Source: Roridomyces roridus (lineage: Eukaryota > Basidiomycota > Agaricomycetes > Agaricales > Mycenaceae). Taken from it: a stretch of 64,000 nt of DNA. Of the stretch, positions 54,259 to 64,000 are shown in pieces. The stretch covers positions 248,001 through 312,000 of the forward strand of contig JARKIF010000023.1 in assembly GCA_029378245.1 (NCBI GenBank). Reading direction: 5' to 3'. The notes beneath the pieces were generated by a model. The model saw only the letters and a program-made list of their open reading frames with translations, did no database searches and had not been told where the DNA came from. The translations under genes and the position numbers were made by a program. Within the stretch, counting starts at the first letter, position 1. Every line of letters begins with the position of its first letter.

Positions 54259-56890
54259 CTATCCCTGCCAGGAAGTAGTGATCGTTTGACTCCCTGAAGC
54301 ATTCGTCGTCGCCGAGCGATTTGGGTCCGACTCCCAGACAACCTATGAGTTCAAATCATTAGAGAACAAGTACAAGGAAAGAAAGAAGCATCTGCTCACA
54401 CTTCCGTCAGTCTCCTTGCGGATGAACTTGTACTGAAAGCTCGTGTTGGGCGGTAGGTTTACGGTTATGCTCCACACTGGATACGTCGCAGAAGAGAGTG
54501 CAAGCTGTGGAGAGGTGAGAAAGATTGGAGTTTGAGTAGATGGTGAATTACAGCAGATGCGGGCGCCCAAGTGCCTAGTTGTGAGATGCTCCCGACGAGG
54601 AAGATGTTCTGTGGGAAATCATGGTTAGAGATCAAAGCGAAAGATGTTTGTGAGAGTACGCACCTCCCCGAAAGTAGTCGTTGCTGTCTCGGCGAAGGTT
54701 ACAGCTACCGTAGAGCTCCCTCCTCCGCTGCTGCTCGACCCAGATCCCAGAGACCCGGTATGAATCGCAATCGCACTGCGCGCCGGTACCGTGGCACTGA
54801 AAGATCCTCCGGATACGGTGAATCTACGTCAGGTAATTCAATCAACTGCTTTATCGAGTGGAGATAAAGACGCACCCGCTTCCCGTGCATTTCCCCGAAA
54901 CGCTGGAGCCACTGATCACATCGCAATAGGCGCCGTTGGGCAAGCTCGTCGTGAACTGAGTGGTCCACGCAGAGTCGGCGTTGTTGATAGCGACGAAGCC
55001 AAGGGAACCTAGAGGTGTCGTCGGTCAGCCATTCCCCATCTGCAGGTAATAGATGACGCACCTCTGCCAAAGGCAATCTGCTGCGCCTGCGGCGACACCC
55101 AATTCGTGATCGCCGCAGTTCCGACATTATTTCTGAACCCAACCATGCCCGAAATCGCGATGAATCGATGCTGGCAGAGCCAACCACCCGACCCGCCAGT
55201 GGCCGAGCACGTACCCGCACCGCCATTCGGCGCGCCGTCGTCTGTCGTACCGAAAGTGTAGGAGGAGAGGACGGTGGGCGTGCCGTAAGAATGCGCCAAC
55301 GAGAAAATTGTCGCGGTTATGTATGTGTTGGAAGGGGAGTTTATGTTGAGGGAGTTGCCGTTCTGAGTCCGTCCAGGATGAGACTACAGAGCAGAGGTGA
55401 GAGAGAGAGAGAGGGAGGACGTACGCGTTCTGTGTCGTGGTTGGTGACGAACACGTTTGCTTGGGTTCCGGAGACCCAACCTTGAATAGACTCAGTATGG
55501 GGTCAGCGTCCAATGAGACAGTTAGTCACCTTGATTATCCAGGTTTTGCAAACTCGAAATTCCACCGCCCGAGAAGGCGTTCTTGACAGCCGTAGTATAT
55601 CTGAATCTGATACCAAAAACGCGTTTAGCATGGAGTCTGTGGGCGGGAGGACACTGACTCTTGAACATCGCCGTTCCCGACATACTCGGACGGCTGAATC
55701 GGCTCCCCCGCGCCCCAGATGACTTCTTGCGTCACATACCCGGGCTTGGTGGTCAATTTGCTCAAGATGTTGGCAATGTCCGTAGCGGGCATGTCTGCAG
55801 TCATTGAGTTCAAGGATCGTTCAAGTAAGAGACGAGCTGAAAGACGCACGCTTTGCAGCATCCAGTCGGAAACCATCAACGCCGAGCGAGATCAATGTGT
55901 TTCCGTAGCCCGCGAGGACGCCCCGCACGTAGTCCGTGTCCGTGGCCAAGCTGAATCAGCCATCAAAATCAATCACGATTGTTGTTCGGAAGACTCAGAA
56001 CTCACTCGGCTAGATTGTCCAACTCGCAAGTCTGCACCTCGACTCTGTTGTCGTAGTTCACGATGTCGTCGCCGGGTTCCAGACCGCAGTGATGAAAGTC
56101 CTGCCAGTGGAAATTAAAATCAATACCGCGTAAGTAGACAAGGTTCACACACCTGATTCTGATATATCCCGGGATACACGTAGTGTGTGAAGCTCGAGCC
56201 CGCGGTACCCGTCCCCGAGTCGATTCCCGCCATGTGGTTGAAGAGCGTATCTGGACAAAGTAACGATCAGCACGTGGACATTCGCCGGAGGAATAGGTGG
56301 ACAGGTGGAGTCGGATCCAAGAAGCACAAGTCACCTGCGATGACCTTGACGCCGGCGGCGTGGCAAGTGTTGATCATACTGCTCGTACCAGTCAGCAGAT
56401 GAGAGGGAAGACGGGAAACACGCGGACCTTTGGAATTGTGCTTGATTTCCGCGTTTCGAGGTGAGGATGTACGAGACGGGCTGGTAATCTAAAACCCAAC
56501 TCAGCTGCTGCTATGTGAGGGACGGACGGCGTCGTTCTCACCTGTCCACCACTGGGAACCTGTAATGTGCTCTTGAGGAGGGCTGACTGTGTGCGCGGAT
56601 GAGTCTCAATGAAAAGGATCCCAGCAAGCGGCATACCTTGGACGAAGCCATACCCCGCAGGCCCGATGAAATTGGTGCATTCAGCCGCGACGCTATCCCT
56701 GGGCGAACATTCAGATCCCTCCATTTGCGATACTGACCGAGTCTCACCAATTCCACTCGAACATCTGGATAATCACCGTCTTGCTACCAGAGGGCGCGCG
56801 AGCACCGATCGTCGAGTTGGGGCCACCTACTGCAGCGGCTGCGGAGGGGCGGAGAAACCATCCGAGGAGGGGGACGAGAGGAAGCAGCAT
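54259..56890 (-). CDS. Secreted alpha-amylase (GH13) with C-terminal starch-binding domain
   Basis: Many short minus-strand exons from ATG 56890 to TAG 54261-54259. The signal peptide MLLPLVPLLGWFLRPSAAAA is followed by TVIIQMFEWNW. Splicing links GYGFVQ to [20 protein letters not shown] and SYILTSKRGN. Catalytic residues are all present: nucleophile Asp in GVDGFRLDAAKHM, acid/base Glu in TQEVIWGAGEP, and the transition-state Asp in FVTNHDTER. The barrel end includes SYGTPTVLSSYTF. A C-terminal domain (TVAVTFAETATTTFGENIFL, then YKFIRKETDGSV and VWESDPNRSATTNASGSQTI) is a CBM20-type starch-binding module. It cuts internal alpha-1,4 bonds in starch and glycogen outside the cell. The VSPPQEHI motif suggests the GH13_32-like group. 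No lesion found. Confidence 0.92.
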
Positions 56891-58755
56891 TGTAGAGTGC
56901 GAGGAGCGTCACATGTTGTCTTTTGTACTCGGACGGTGTTGCCATGTGCATGTGCGGGCGCCCCGTCCCATGACCTTTTGCCTCGATCATCCCTGATCCT
57001 GAACTTGATCATCCCTAAATACACGGATAAAGGTGGGCTTGGCAAAGGTACATCGTGATTCGGCGTGTGGGTTCGCGAGGCCAAATCAGCTCCACTGACT
57101 CAGCGCAGGCACCGGAGAGACATCGGCAAATCGGAGAAATCTAGCTGATACTGAACCACAACAGCGTGATGGCGCACCAATGTGATCGCAAGGCCGTTGC
57201 CTTTGGACGGATGGTCAAGATCTGGAATGCCGCCGTGCTCTTGCACGGAATTGTAAACGCATGAAATAACCCAATGCATCTGAATGGAGGCTGTAGATAG
57301 GAATGTCCGGCTTCTGTCAGGCATTTCGGCATCCGTCGATTGCAAGGTCCAATCACTCGGTCGGCATGGTTTCAGTGATTTCGGTCCTTTTCCCGATGAT
57401 CGCAGATGGAGGTGGTAAGGAGAGTGGCGAGGCGCTTAGCCCATGCCGACAGAGAATGGCACGGTTTTGCCGACATGATCCGGCGCTAATCGCTTAGCGG
57501 CGCGGAGGGGGCCGGAGATTCCGTGATCAAATCAATCATCAGTGTGCCACGTCGGCGTGACGTCACGTTTCCTCGTGCTCCAATCGTGCTCCTTTCTCTG
57601 CTTTCACCACAGCTTGACCTGCGATCTTTGAGGCCTTAATCCTCGACCTTTCCCGCGCTCCGTTTGCTACTCTTCTTCCCCGAGTCCTCCCGTGTGCCTT
57701 GAGGTCACGCCTGGCCCATTACTTACACCGCCAACGGGCTGTCACGTAGCAGCCAGCTGGATGTGCCATGTAAGCCATGTGCGGTCGTCAGCTGGAATCT
57801 ATGTTGCTGAAGGCTGGAATTTGGCTGAAGGAGTAAATGGACCCATCCTGATCCCAGCTTTGCTGGAGATTCGATGGGGGTTCAGCTGGACATGCACTGT
57901 GAATTAATGTACCATGGAGCTGGTATATCGCACGATTCTCATTCCATTCACGGCACAAAGCACAATATCACACGGATAAAAAGAAGGTAGAACAGAATAC
58001 CATTGAGAACTACGTGCACGGAAGATATCATGATATGTATGTAATGGGAGAGAGGGTTGGGTAGCATCGGGGGCAGAGGAAGCGAACGATGGACGGCGAT
58101 GGAAAGGGATGGAATGACACTTGAAGACGACGACATTGGGATGAGAACCAGCCGGGCTTCAAACTGTGTTTGTTGCTAACGAGGCTTGTGGTCTTGCGGT
58201 CTTGACGGGACCCGCAGCAGAGCTGGTGGGTACCGGGCTTGAGGCAGCGCACCAGGAAAGTCCAAGAATGATCCCGGGCCAGCGGAGAAAGTCTTTGAGT
58301 ACACTTGCGGCGTCGACGACGTTGTTTGGATCTTGCACCTCTACGAAGGACTTGATTGGAATGTTGAGGAGACTATCTTCATGCAGGAGAGGGGGAGAGG
58401 GGTGGGGCACGAGGGCGTCGAGCGAGACCTTCGAGAACGAGAGGGAATGAGGGAAGATGGGGGGAAAAGGAAAGAGACGGCGAATTGAGCCCGCGGAATC
58501 ACGCCATATATATAACCATGCGGGGATATCAATCAATCACTGATTGGACCTCAGGATTCGTTTCAGCCTTGCCGGCTGGGGACTTGAGGACTTGGCGGGA
58601 CAAGCGACACTCGCGCGGACAAGTCCAACCCTGGCAACCTTCACGCCGTGAGTTGGCCCTCGATTAGCCCTCGATGTCTTTGGCTTCGGGGATTTTGAAA
58701 TAGTCAAAGCCGGAAAAATTGAGAATTGCATTCATACCACCTTTGGGACCTATAC
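56891..58755. other. Gene-free stretch upstream of the amylase
   Basis: The first few hundred bases should hold the amylase promoter. Open frames at 57100-57360 and 58160-58540 lack ATG-supported or recognisable protein sequence. Confidence 0.35.
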
Positions 58756-58812
58756 ATCCCTTCAAATTAGAAGGGACATATGGGGGGGGTGTCCTTTCTA
58801 ATTTGAAGGGAT
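58756..58812. repeat. Fold-back (hairpin) sequence
   Basis: A 23-bp arm starting ATCCCTTCAAATTAGAA (58756-58778) is repeated in inverted orientation at 58790-58812 with one mismatch, around an 11-base spacer of mostly G. Three direct copies of TGCAATAAAG follow at 58832-58866. It may be a tiny MITE or a strong hairpin. Confidence 0.7.
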
Positions 58813-58866
58813 TTAGTGATTTTCCCCTAGATGCAATAAAGGCTGCAATAAAGGTTGCAATAAAGT

Positions 58867-59102
58867 CACAGAATAGTAGGTAGGACTTACCGAGTACCAG
58901 TAGGTAACCTTTGTTGCAATAAGTTGACCTCATTGTACAAACAAGTCGCCGCCCACACAGCCGCCCGCCGCCTTATGTAATCATCGGGAGCCGGAACAAA
59001 CTTTCGTGTCAGGCATGTTGATGGGAACGGGTGAGGGCGCGTTGGTGCCAGGGGCGAGAATGTGGGTGCAGAAATATATTCACAAGGAGATAAGTACATT
59101 GA
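58867..59102. other. Intergenic
   Basis: No feature recognised between the fold-back sequence and the possible gene at 59103. Confidence 0.3.
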
Positions 59103-59555
59103 TTACAGAAAATACAGAAGCGCTCTCTCCTGCGCATCGTCCCGCGCGGCGTGCGCTGCATCCAAAACGGCGGTCACTTTGAGCCCGGGCACCCCGCCGC
59201 CCGGTCGCCAGTAGCATTGCAGCGTCATGACTGACACAAGGGACTGCACGGCCGCACCTGGCGTGGGGCCTATCCCGAAGGCCTGCGTGGGGGAAACACG
59301 TCCCAGACTGCACACGGCCAGCTTGCCTACGAGGAGGCGGCATTGTGGCGCGGGCTTCTCGCGCCAGGGGGAGTCTTTCGGAAGCGTGGAGACAGCGTAG
59401 GCAATATTGGTGAAAACGGAAGAGGATGCGGGGAGGAGGACAGGATGTGCATCGACGACCATGGAAGAAAAAGCGAAATGGCGCCATTCCGGATGCAGTT
59501 CGGATGCAATCCGGACCGGGTGCCATACAGCCTCTTTGTTTGCTTCCACCGCCAT
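59103..59555 (-). CDS. Unrecognised 150-residue protein
   Basis: An ATG-initiated minus-strand frame (ATG at 59555-59553). It reads MAVEANKEAVWHPVRIASEL, SSMVVDAHPVLLPASSSVF, TNIAYAVSTLPKDSPWREKP, LVGKLAVCSLGRVSPTQAFG and LDAAHAARDDAQERALLYFL. Composition is protein-like, without low-complexity runs, but another frame on the same strand is nearly as long, so GC bias could explain part of it. No signal peptide or known domain. It may be one exon of a longer gene reaching upstream toward 59720. Confidence 0.35.
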   Translation of the reverse strand: MAVEANKEAVWHPVRIASELHPEWRHFAFSSMVVDAHPVLLPASSSVFTNIAYAVSTLPKDSPWREKPAPQCRLLVGKLAVCSLGRVSPTQAFGIGPTPGAAVQSLVSVMTLQCYWRPGGGVPGLKVTAVLDAAHAARDDAQERALLYFL

Positions 59556-61045
59556 CTACAAATCGCCATTCCAGAGCCCATCCTCGCCTGGGTCCTCTTG
59601 AATCGCCGAACGACGCACACGGAGGTGAGTTCCGTCAAGTATCTCCACCGTCCGAGCTCTGAACCAGCTCCAGATCTTGCGCCCAATGCATACGGCTTGT
59701 CGGATACGTGGAGCTTGCAGGCATAGTGCTTACTGAGTTACTGCGGACTTGACCCTGCGAGAGCTTCCGGTGCGTCTAGTTTCGTACTTGACCCTCCTCT
59801 CATGTGCTCTTAACTTGATCTCTATTACAGATATCTACTTCTTCATGATTGATGTGCGGCATGTGCGAATAGGTACGTTCTCGTTGCTGCGGACACACCA
59901 ACCTCTCCACCCCGGAATCACGCACACCGCTCTCTCGTCACCTTTGCTCCACATCCAATCATATCCCGCAGCGTCAACCCAGACGTAACCGCCCTGTACT
60001 TGCTGCCGTCATCCTCTGCGTCCAACTCACCGGGTCGTGTCCTTGTTCCCGTCTGCCTCTCTTTCCACGATCATCCTCTTTTCGGTCGCTCAACGTGCTG
60101 CTGCCGCCGCCCTCCATGTCCACAATACACATGAACGTCCCACGACTACAGAGATCACCGTGCTACATTTACCAGCTGAACGCGAGCGCGTGTCGCAATT
60201 TGCGTGTACAGCCTTGCGTCTCTCGGGTGGCGCCTTCTGCGTGTCTGTTGCGTTCCACCTGCTATGGTCGTAGGTTTGGTATCCCCGCCATGCGACGCGC
60301 AGCCGTGAAACAGTGCGGCCGTCGTTGCACGCCGCGTGCGGGCTGACGTGGGAATCTCCCTTTGACGGTGGGACGAGCTCTCAGAGGCGGGATTGTGCAA
60401 CACGGGCTGTTCACGGCATCGCATTCGGGGCGTTGTCGGGCGTTGCGGTTGTCGATTTCTGACTCGAGGAAGGATATTCGTGGTGGGAGGATTGGAGGCC
60501 GGTTGGTCCTGGGTGGGGTTCATCATTTTATCTGTTCCGAGGGTCGCATATGTGCAGCTAGAATAGCAATACTAGTCCCTACCCCGTTTGCTAGATGAGA
60601 GCAGGCGATAGGACAAAGATCCGACGAGACGAGCCCGCAGACGAGCCCGCAGACATGTGGTCCGGCCTTTTCGGACATCTGCGGTCTCCAACGATAGTAG
60701 CACCGAGCCAAGGGTCGGGGACTCGTCTTAGAGGTGTCGGGGACGTCCATTCACAGTTTGGGATGAGTTTGAGTTGAAATGAACCATGTGTGGCATAAAG
60801 TCCAAGATTTGGGTCTGAGATGTACATGTTTCTCACTGTAGAATGACTCGATGGCAGACTCGCAGCTTTATTCGCTCACTTCCTCAAGTCCAAAAAATGC
60901 GAAATAATTCGAATGAGGTACTAGAAGCTACTAGACAACATCTATGTCTTTCGTTGCGGGTGATACCTCTTTCAGCTCACACAAAAGAAAAAAGGAATGA
61001 TGCCTCAGGTCAGGCGTGGTAGGTTGGCGATCCCAGTTTTTCGGT
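59556..61045. other. No gene recognised
   Basis: Short open frames only. The GACGAGCCCGCA unit is repeated twice in tandem at about 60626-60650. Nothing else noted. Confidence 0.35.
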
Positions 61046-61199
61046 CTTGTTCTGCGCTTCGTTTGCGTCTGTAAATCGAATAGAACACTGGGACAGCCAC
61101 AGATATTCGTTTGGGGGTGGAAGAGCAGCGGAAGATTCAACTTCCTGAACCGCTGATCTCCAGGTCGTAGGGCGATGGTGAGGCGTGAGAATGAACCCA
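61046..61199 (+). repeat. 154-bp exact direct repeat, copy 1
   Basis: Identical over its whole length to 61449-61602, by eye. The minus strand is open through it (GFILTPHHRPTTWRSAVQEV), and the same peptide is read in both copies, but I do not recognise the protein. Confidence 0.9.
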
Positions 61200-61448
61200 A
61201 CCACCACCCTACCTCTGTGCTGCCCCACAGACTTTGACATGTGATGTAAGACACAACTTTGAAGGCGAGGGTGGGCGGGGAAAGGTTGTGGAGATCTTGG
61301 AGGGTGGATTCGTCGACGTATGCGCTGCATCGCACGAAGTGCTGGCAGATGGTCGTGGTGTGAGACAGAAGGTGCGGATCACCGATCATGTGTTACTCCG
61401 CTGTCACAAGAATCAGCATTGCTTTCGCAAGCTCATCAATGCTACACT

Positions 61449-61602
61449 CTTGTTCTGCGCTTCGTTTGCGTCTGTAAATCGAATAGAACACTGGGACAGC
61501 CACAGATATTCGTTTGGGGGTGGAAGAGCAGCGGAAGATTCAACTTCCTGAACCGCTGATCTCCAGGTCGTAGGGCGATGGTGAGGCGTGAGAATGAACC
61601 CA
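61449..61602 (+). repeat. 154-bp exact direct repeat, copy 2
   Basis: Identical to 61046-61199, 403 bases away start to start. Identity over 154 bases points to a very recent duplication. Confidence 0.9.
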
Positions 61603-64000
61603 GAACGAAGACGCCAGACGAGGGCATCACCAACGCCCACGGCTAACCCAATGAATAAGCGGCGAAGAGGTCATCCAGTCCAACATAGTAGTCCGGGATT
61701 TGGTCTTGAAATCATGCTGAATTAGTGAACTGAAGTTGAAGTGAACAAAGTTGTTCTCAGATCCAAAATGAACCGTCGGTGAGGGAAATGCCAATCTAGA
61801 AGTTTAATTGCAAGCCTCGGGTGTGGACTTTGAAGGTGACCGATGACAAGTATGTGCCCGAGTCCGAGTCTTAGCAAGGTAGGCGGTTGAGGGGAATCCA
61901 AGAGGGCGAGGGGAATTGAAAATTGGAGACAACATCGGAATAGACTACTGGAAGGCGACTTGTTCGACTCAATAGAGCCGAATCATTAGAATCAAATGTG
62001 ACAACATGTAAACCTCGAAGGAGGCGACGGAGCACACGTCTCGAAGTCCCCGAATAGATGGCGACATTTGGACGGGCATGATGTGAACAGAATCTTAATC
62101 GAATCACTCATCGGAATAAATCAACCGCAAACTGCCGTTGCAGAGAGAGGACTAGAAGTACCATCTCGAAGTTCTGCAGTAGATGGGCACATTCGTAGAC
62201 AGGTATGATGCGAAAGGCAGCTGCAGCCAACCGTGTTGAATGGACAGGAGCTCTGAATTATTGCACGAGGAGGAAATTGTGCGGCGTGCCGTGACTGGGC
62301 TTGAACAGATGTAATGCTTTTGAGAGGAGAAATCGCAGGTACTGAGTAACGTGGGGGGATCATGGATTAAATCCACTCGTTGCAGATAAAGGAAGTGGAA
62401 ATATTTGGTCCTAGCCAGATAGACGGTACACCGTACGGAGCCCGCTGGTAAGCGTGTGAACGAAGTGTCATGTGAACCAAACTCGATGCAGCCTGCTGAG
62501 ACAGGCCAAAACAGATGGCGAGAGAAGATGCCAAACTTGTGCCAAACCCACTGTGACTGTGGAGTGTAATACAAGCAAAATACAGGCATGAGGTCTCCCC
62601 CAATGAACAGAATTGAGAGCATCGAGAGAGGACTCGATGGGATAATAAAGTGGAAGCTCTGAAATGGAGACTATTGGTGGCAGGAGGGTGAGGCTCAATG
62701 ATCGAACTACCCTGTTGGTCGATGATAATGCTCCACAGCCATCAATTCTACATCGCCGACCCAATAAGGCACCGAAGGATACAACGAGGAGGAAGGGCTC
62801 AGAAAGGCCTCGTGCTCGGACAAAGACCAATGCATGTAGGTGAGGAATAGAAGCATTTTGGCAGTTCGAGAGCCCAAGCAGAAAGCAATGAGCATGGAGC
62901 GCCAGTCAATGTTCGACCCGCCCATGGCAACGAAATCTTGGTTGAGGTGCTCCAATCATGTAGGCCGTATACGAGGAGGCCGGATGTTTAATGAGCGTGT
63001 TCGCGAGGGTTCGAACCTGCCCTCTGAGTTGATGGGGCAGTCGACGACAACTTGATCGCGAGTGCATACCTCACAGTGGCCTTGCAGTGGGCTACAAGTA
63101 CGAACTGCCAAAGAAGTGGTTGGATGAACAGACACTATATTTGAAGGCATAACGGAGACCCAACGAATGCCTACAAGGCATAATAGGCAGTACAGAACGT
63201 TGCTTGCCCGATCGCGAATAAGCCGAAGAGTCAAAGAAAAGGTTCTGCCCAGACGTCGGCGTGCATACACCTCGAGCGAATGGAATATGGCGCATCCGAC
63301 AGCGCAACGTAGTCGACCGTCGTTCCGAGAATTAAGTGAAGGAAGCGCCCGCATTGTTAATGTACACGAATTCCAATAGCCATCAGAGAGCGCGTCCGGA
63401 TATTCAGACTAGGAGCCACCGCCTGCTCGAGTATGAGATAAATAATATATTTGATCCCAATAGCGTCTCCGATGACGAAAACAAACATCCGGCGCTTGAG
63501 GACCAGGAATTGCGACATGCAAAAGTAGAATGCCGTCGATGGCAACAAGTAGTAAGTCAAGGAGGGAGTGAACTCGACACTTTCGACGATAGTGGGACAG
63601 GACTTTCGTTTGCGTACAGAGCTATAGGGCAATCAAGCGCTTGACACAAAAGGGGCTCTCGATGGCCTAGGAGGGTTGAAGGTAGCTGCTTTCGATAGCG
63701 GAACTCAATGCTTTGATAGCAGAAGAAGCGTCGAAATGTGGGAAATCCGGTATTCGCGTGAGTGTAGAACCTACATCGTAAATCAGGGCAATAATCAGTC
63801 TCATATCTATCCGTTGTGCGAGGGTCAATGAAGCCGATCTGAAATAAGAGTTTACTCTAATTCGTTCCCAAGCCGTAATCACTCCCAGTGATGCCCGAAG
63901 GAGTGAAGCATCCCTTTGAATGAATGAATGAGTGCACAATTTCGATCACGGCGGAAGTCATTGATTTGATAGAATGAAGGCACGCTCTTGATGGCGGCGA
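61603..64000. other. Unrecognised region, possible decayed minus-strand coding
   Basis: Several minus-strand frames of 70-156 codons, broken by stops, suggest an old multi-exon gene. Two related pieces, NVAIYSGTSRRVL (about 62040) and NVPIYCRTSRWYF (about 62165), hint at an internal duplication. No splice model or family could be supported. Confidence 0.3.

Noticed and set aside
58159..58536. Minus-strand 125-codon frame as a gene
   Set aside because: Its first codon is not ATG, it shows no known motif, and an overlapping frame is equally open.
63000..63030. B-box-like GGGTTCGAACCTGCC as a tRNA
   Set aside because: No A box or pairing arms are found upstream at the required distance.

Overview
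This is nuclear DNA of a filamentous basidiomycete, most likely an Agaricomycete. The genes are split by many short introns (about 45-65 bp, GT-AG) with very short exons. The gene families are typical of wood- and litter-decaying mushrooms: GH11 xylanases, a GH43 enzyme, a GH13 alpha-amylase with a starch-binding domain, a MYND-finger protein, a MATA-type HMG-box regulator, RTA1 and OPT transporters, small secreted proteins, and an ankyrin NLR. The DUF6589 protein and the chromodomain Ty3 element also fit. Exon borders below were read by eye from splice signals and reading-frame continuity.

Layout. 0-9 kb: the 3' end of one GH11 xylanase, a MYND protein, an HMG-box factor, two small minus-strand genes and a complete second GH11 xylanase. 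9.8-16.3 kb: a small secreted-protein gene and a decayed second copy of its locus. Between them lies an O-fucosyltransferase-like gene destroyed by a nested transposon: a CACTA-type element that itself carries a hAT-type MITE. 16.6-19.3 kb: tandem GNAT acetyltransferase pseudogenes. 20.3-27.3 kb: an OPT transporter with one apparent frameshift, a GH43 glycosidase and a GST-like protein. 29.2-31.6 kb: an RTA1-family membrane protein and a cysteine-containing small secreted protein. 32.4-36.2 kb: a NACHT-ankyrin NLR gene, cut by a stop codon and a solo LTR.

36-53 kb is a transposon graveyard. It holds low-GC unrecognised sequence, telomere-like repeats, a hAT MITE whose empty site exists elsewhere in the window, inverted repeat arms, a tRNA-headed SINE-like insertion with target duplication, a degenerate DUF6589 gene, a chromovirus (Ty3 class) missing its 5' LTR, and a RecQ-like remnant. 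A broken copy of the 31 kb secreted-protein promoter and first exon sits at its far edge (53.7 kb). 54.2-56.9 kb: a complete secreted alpha-amylase with a CBM20-type domain. 57-64 kb: mostly non-coding or unrecognised, with a fold-back element, one possible gene and an exact 154-bp duplication.

Function. The intact genes point to extracellular xylan and starch breakdown (GH11, GH43, GH13), nutrient uptake and detoxification (OPT, GST, RTA1), and surveillance or nonself recognition (the NLR). The best candidate for something little described is a short glycine-rich module. It is found both at the N-terminus of the NLR and in a small coiled-coil protein at 5.9-6.6 kb, at the same splice position in both.
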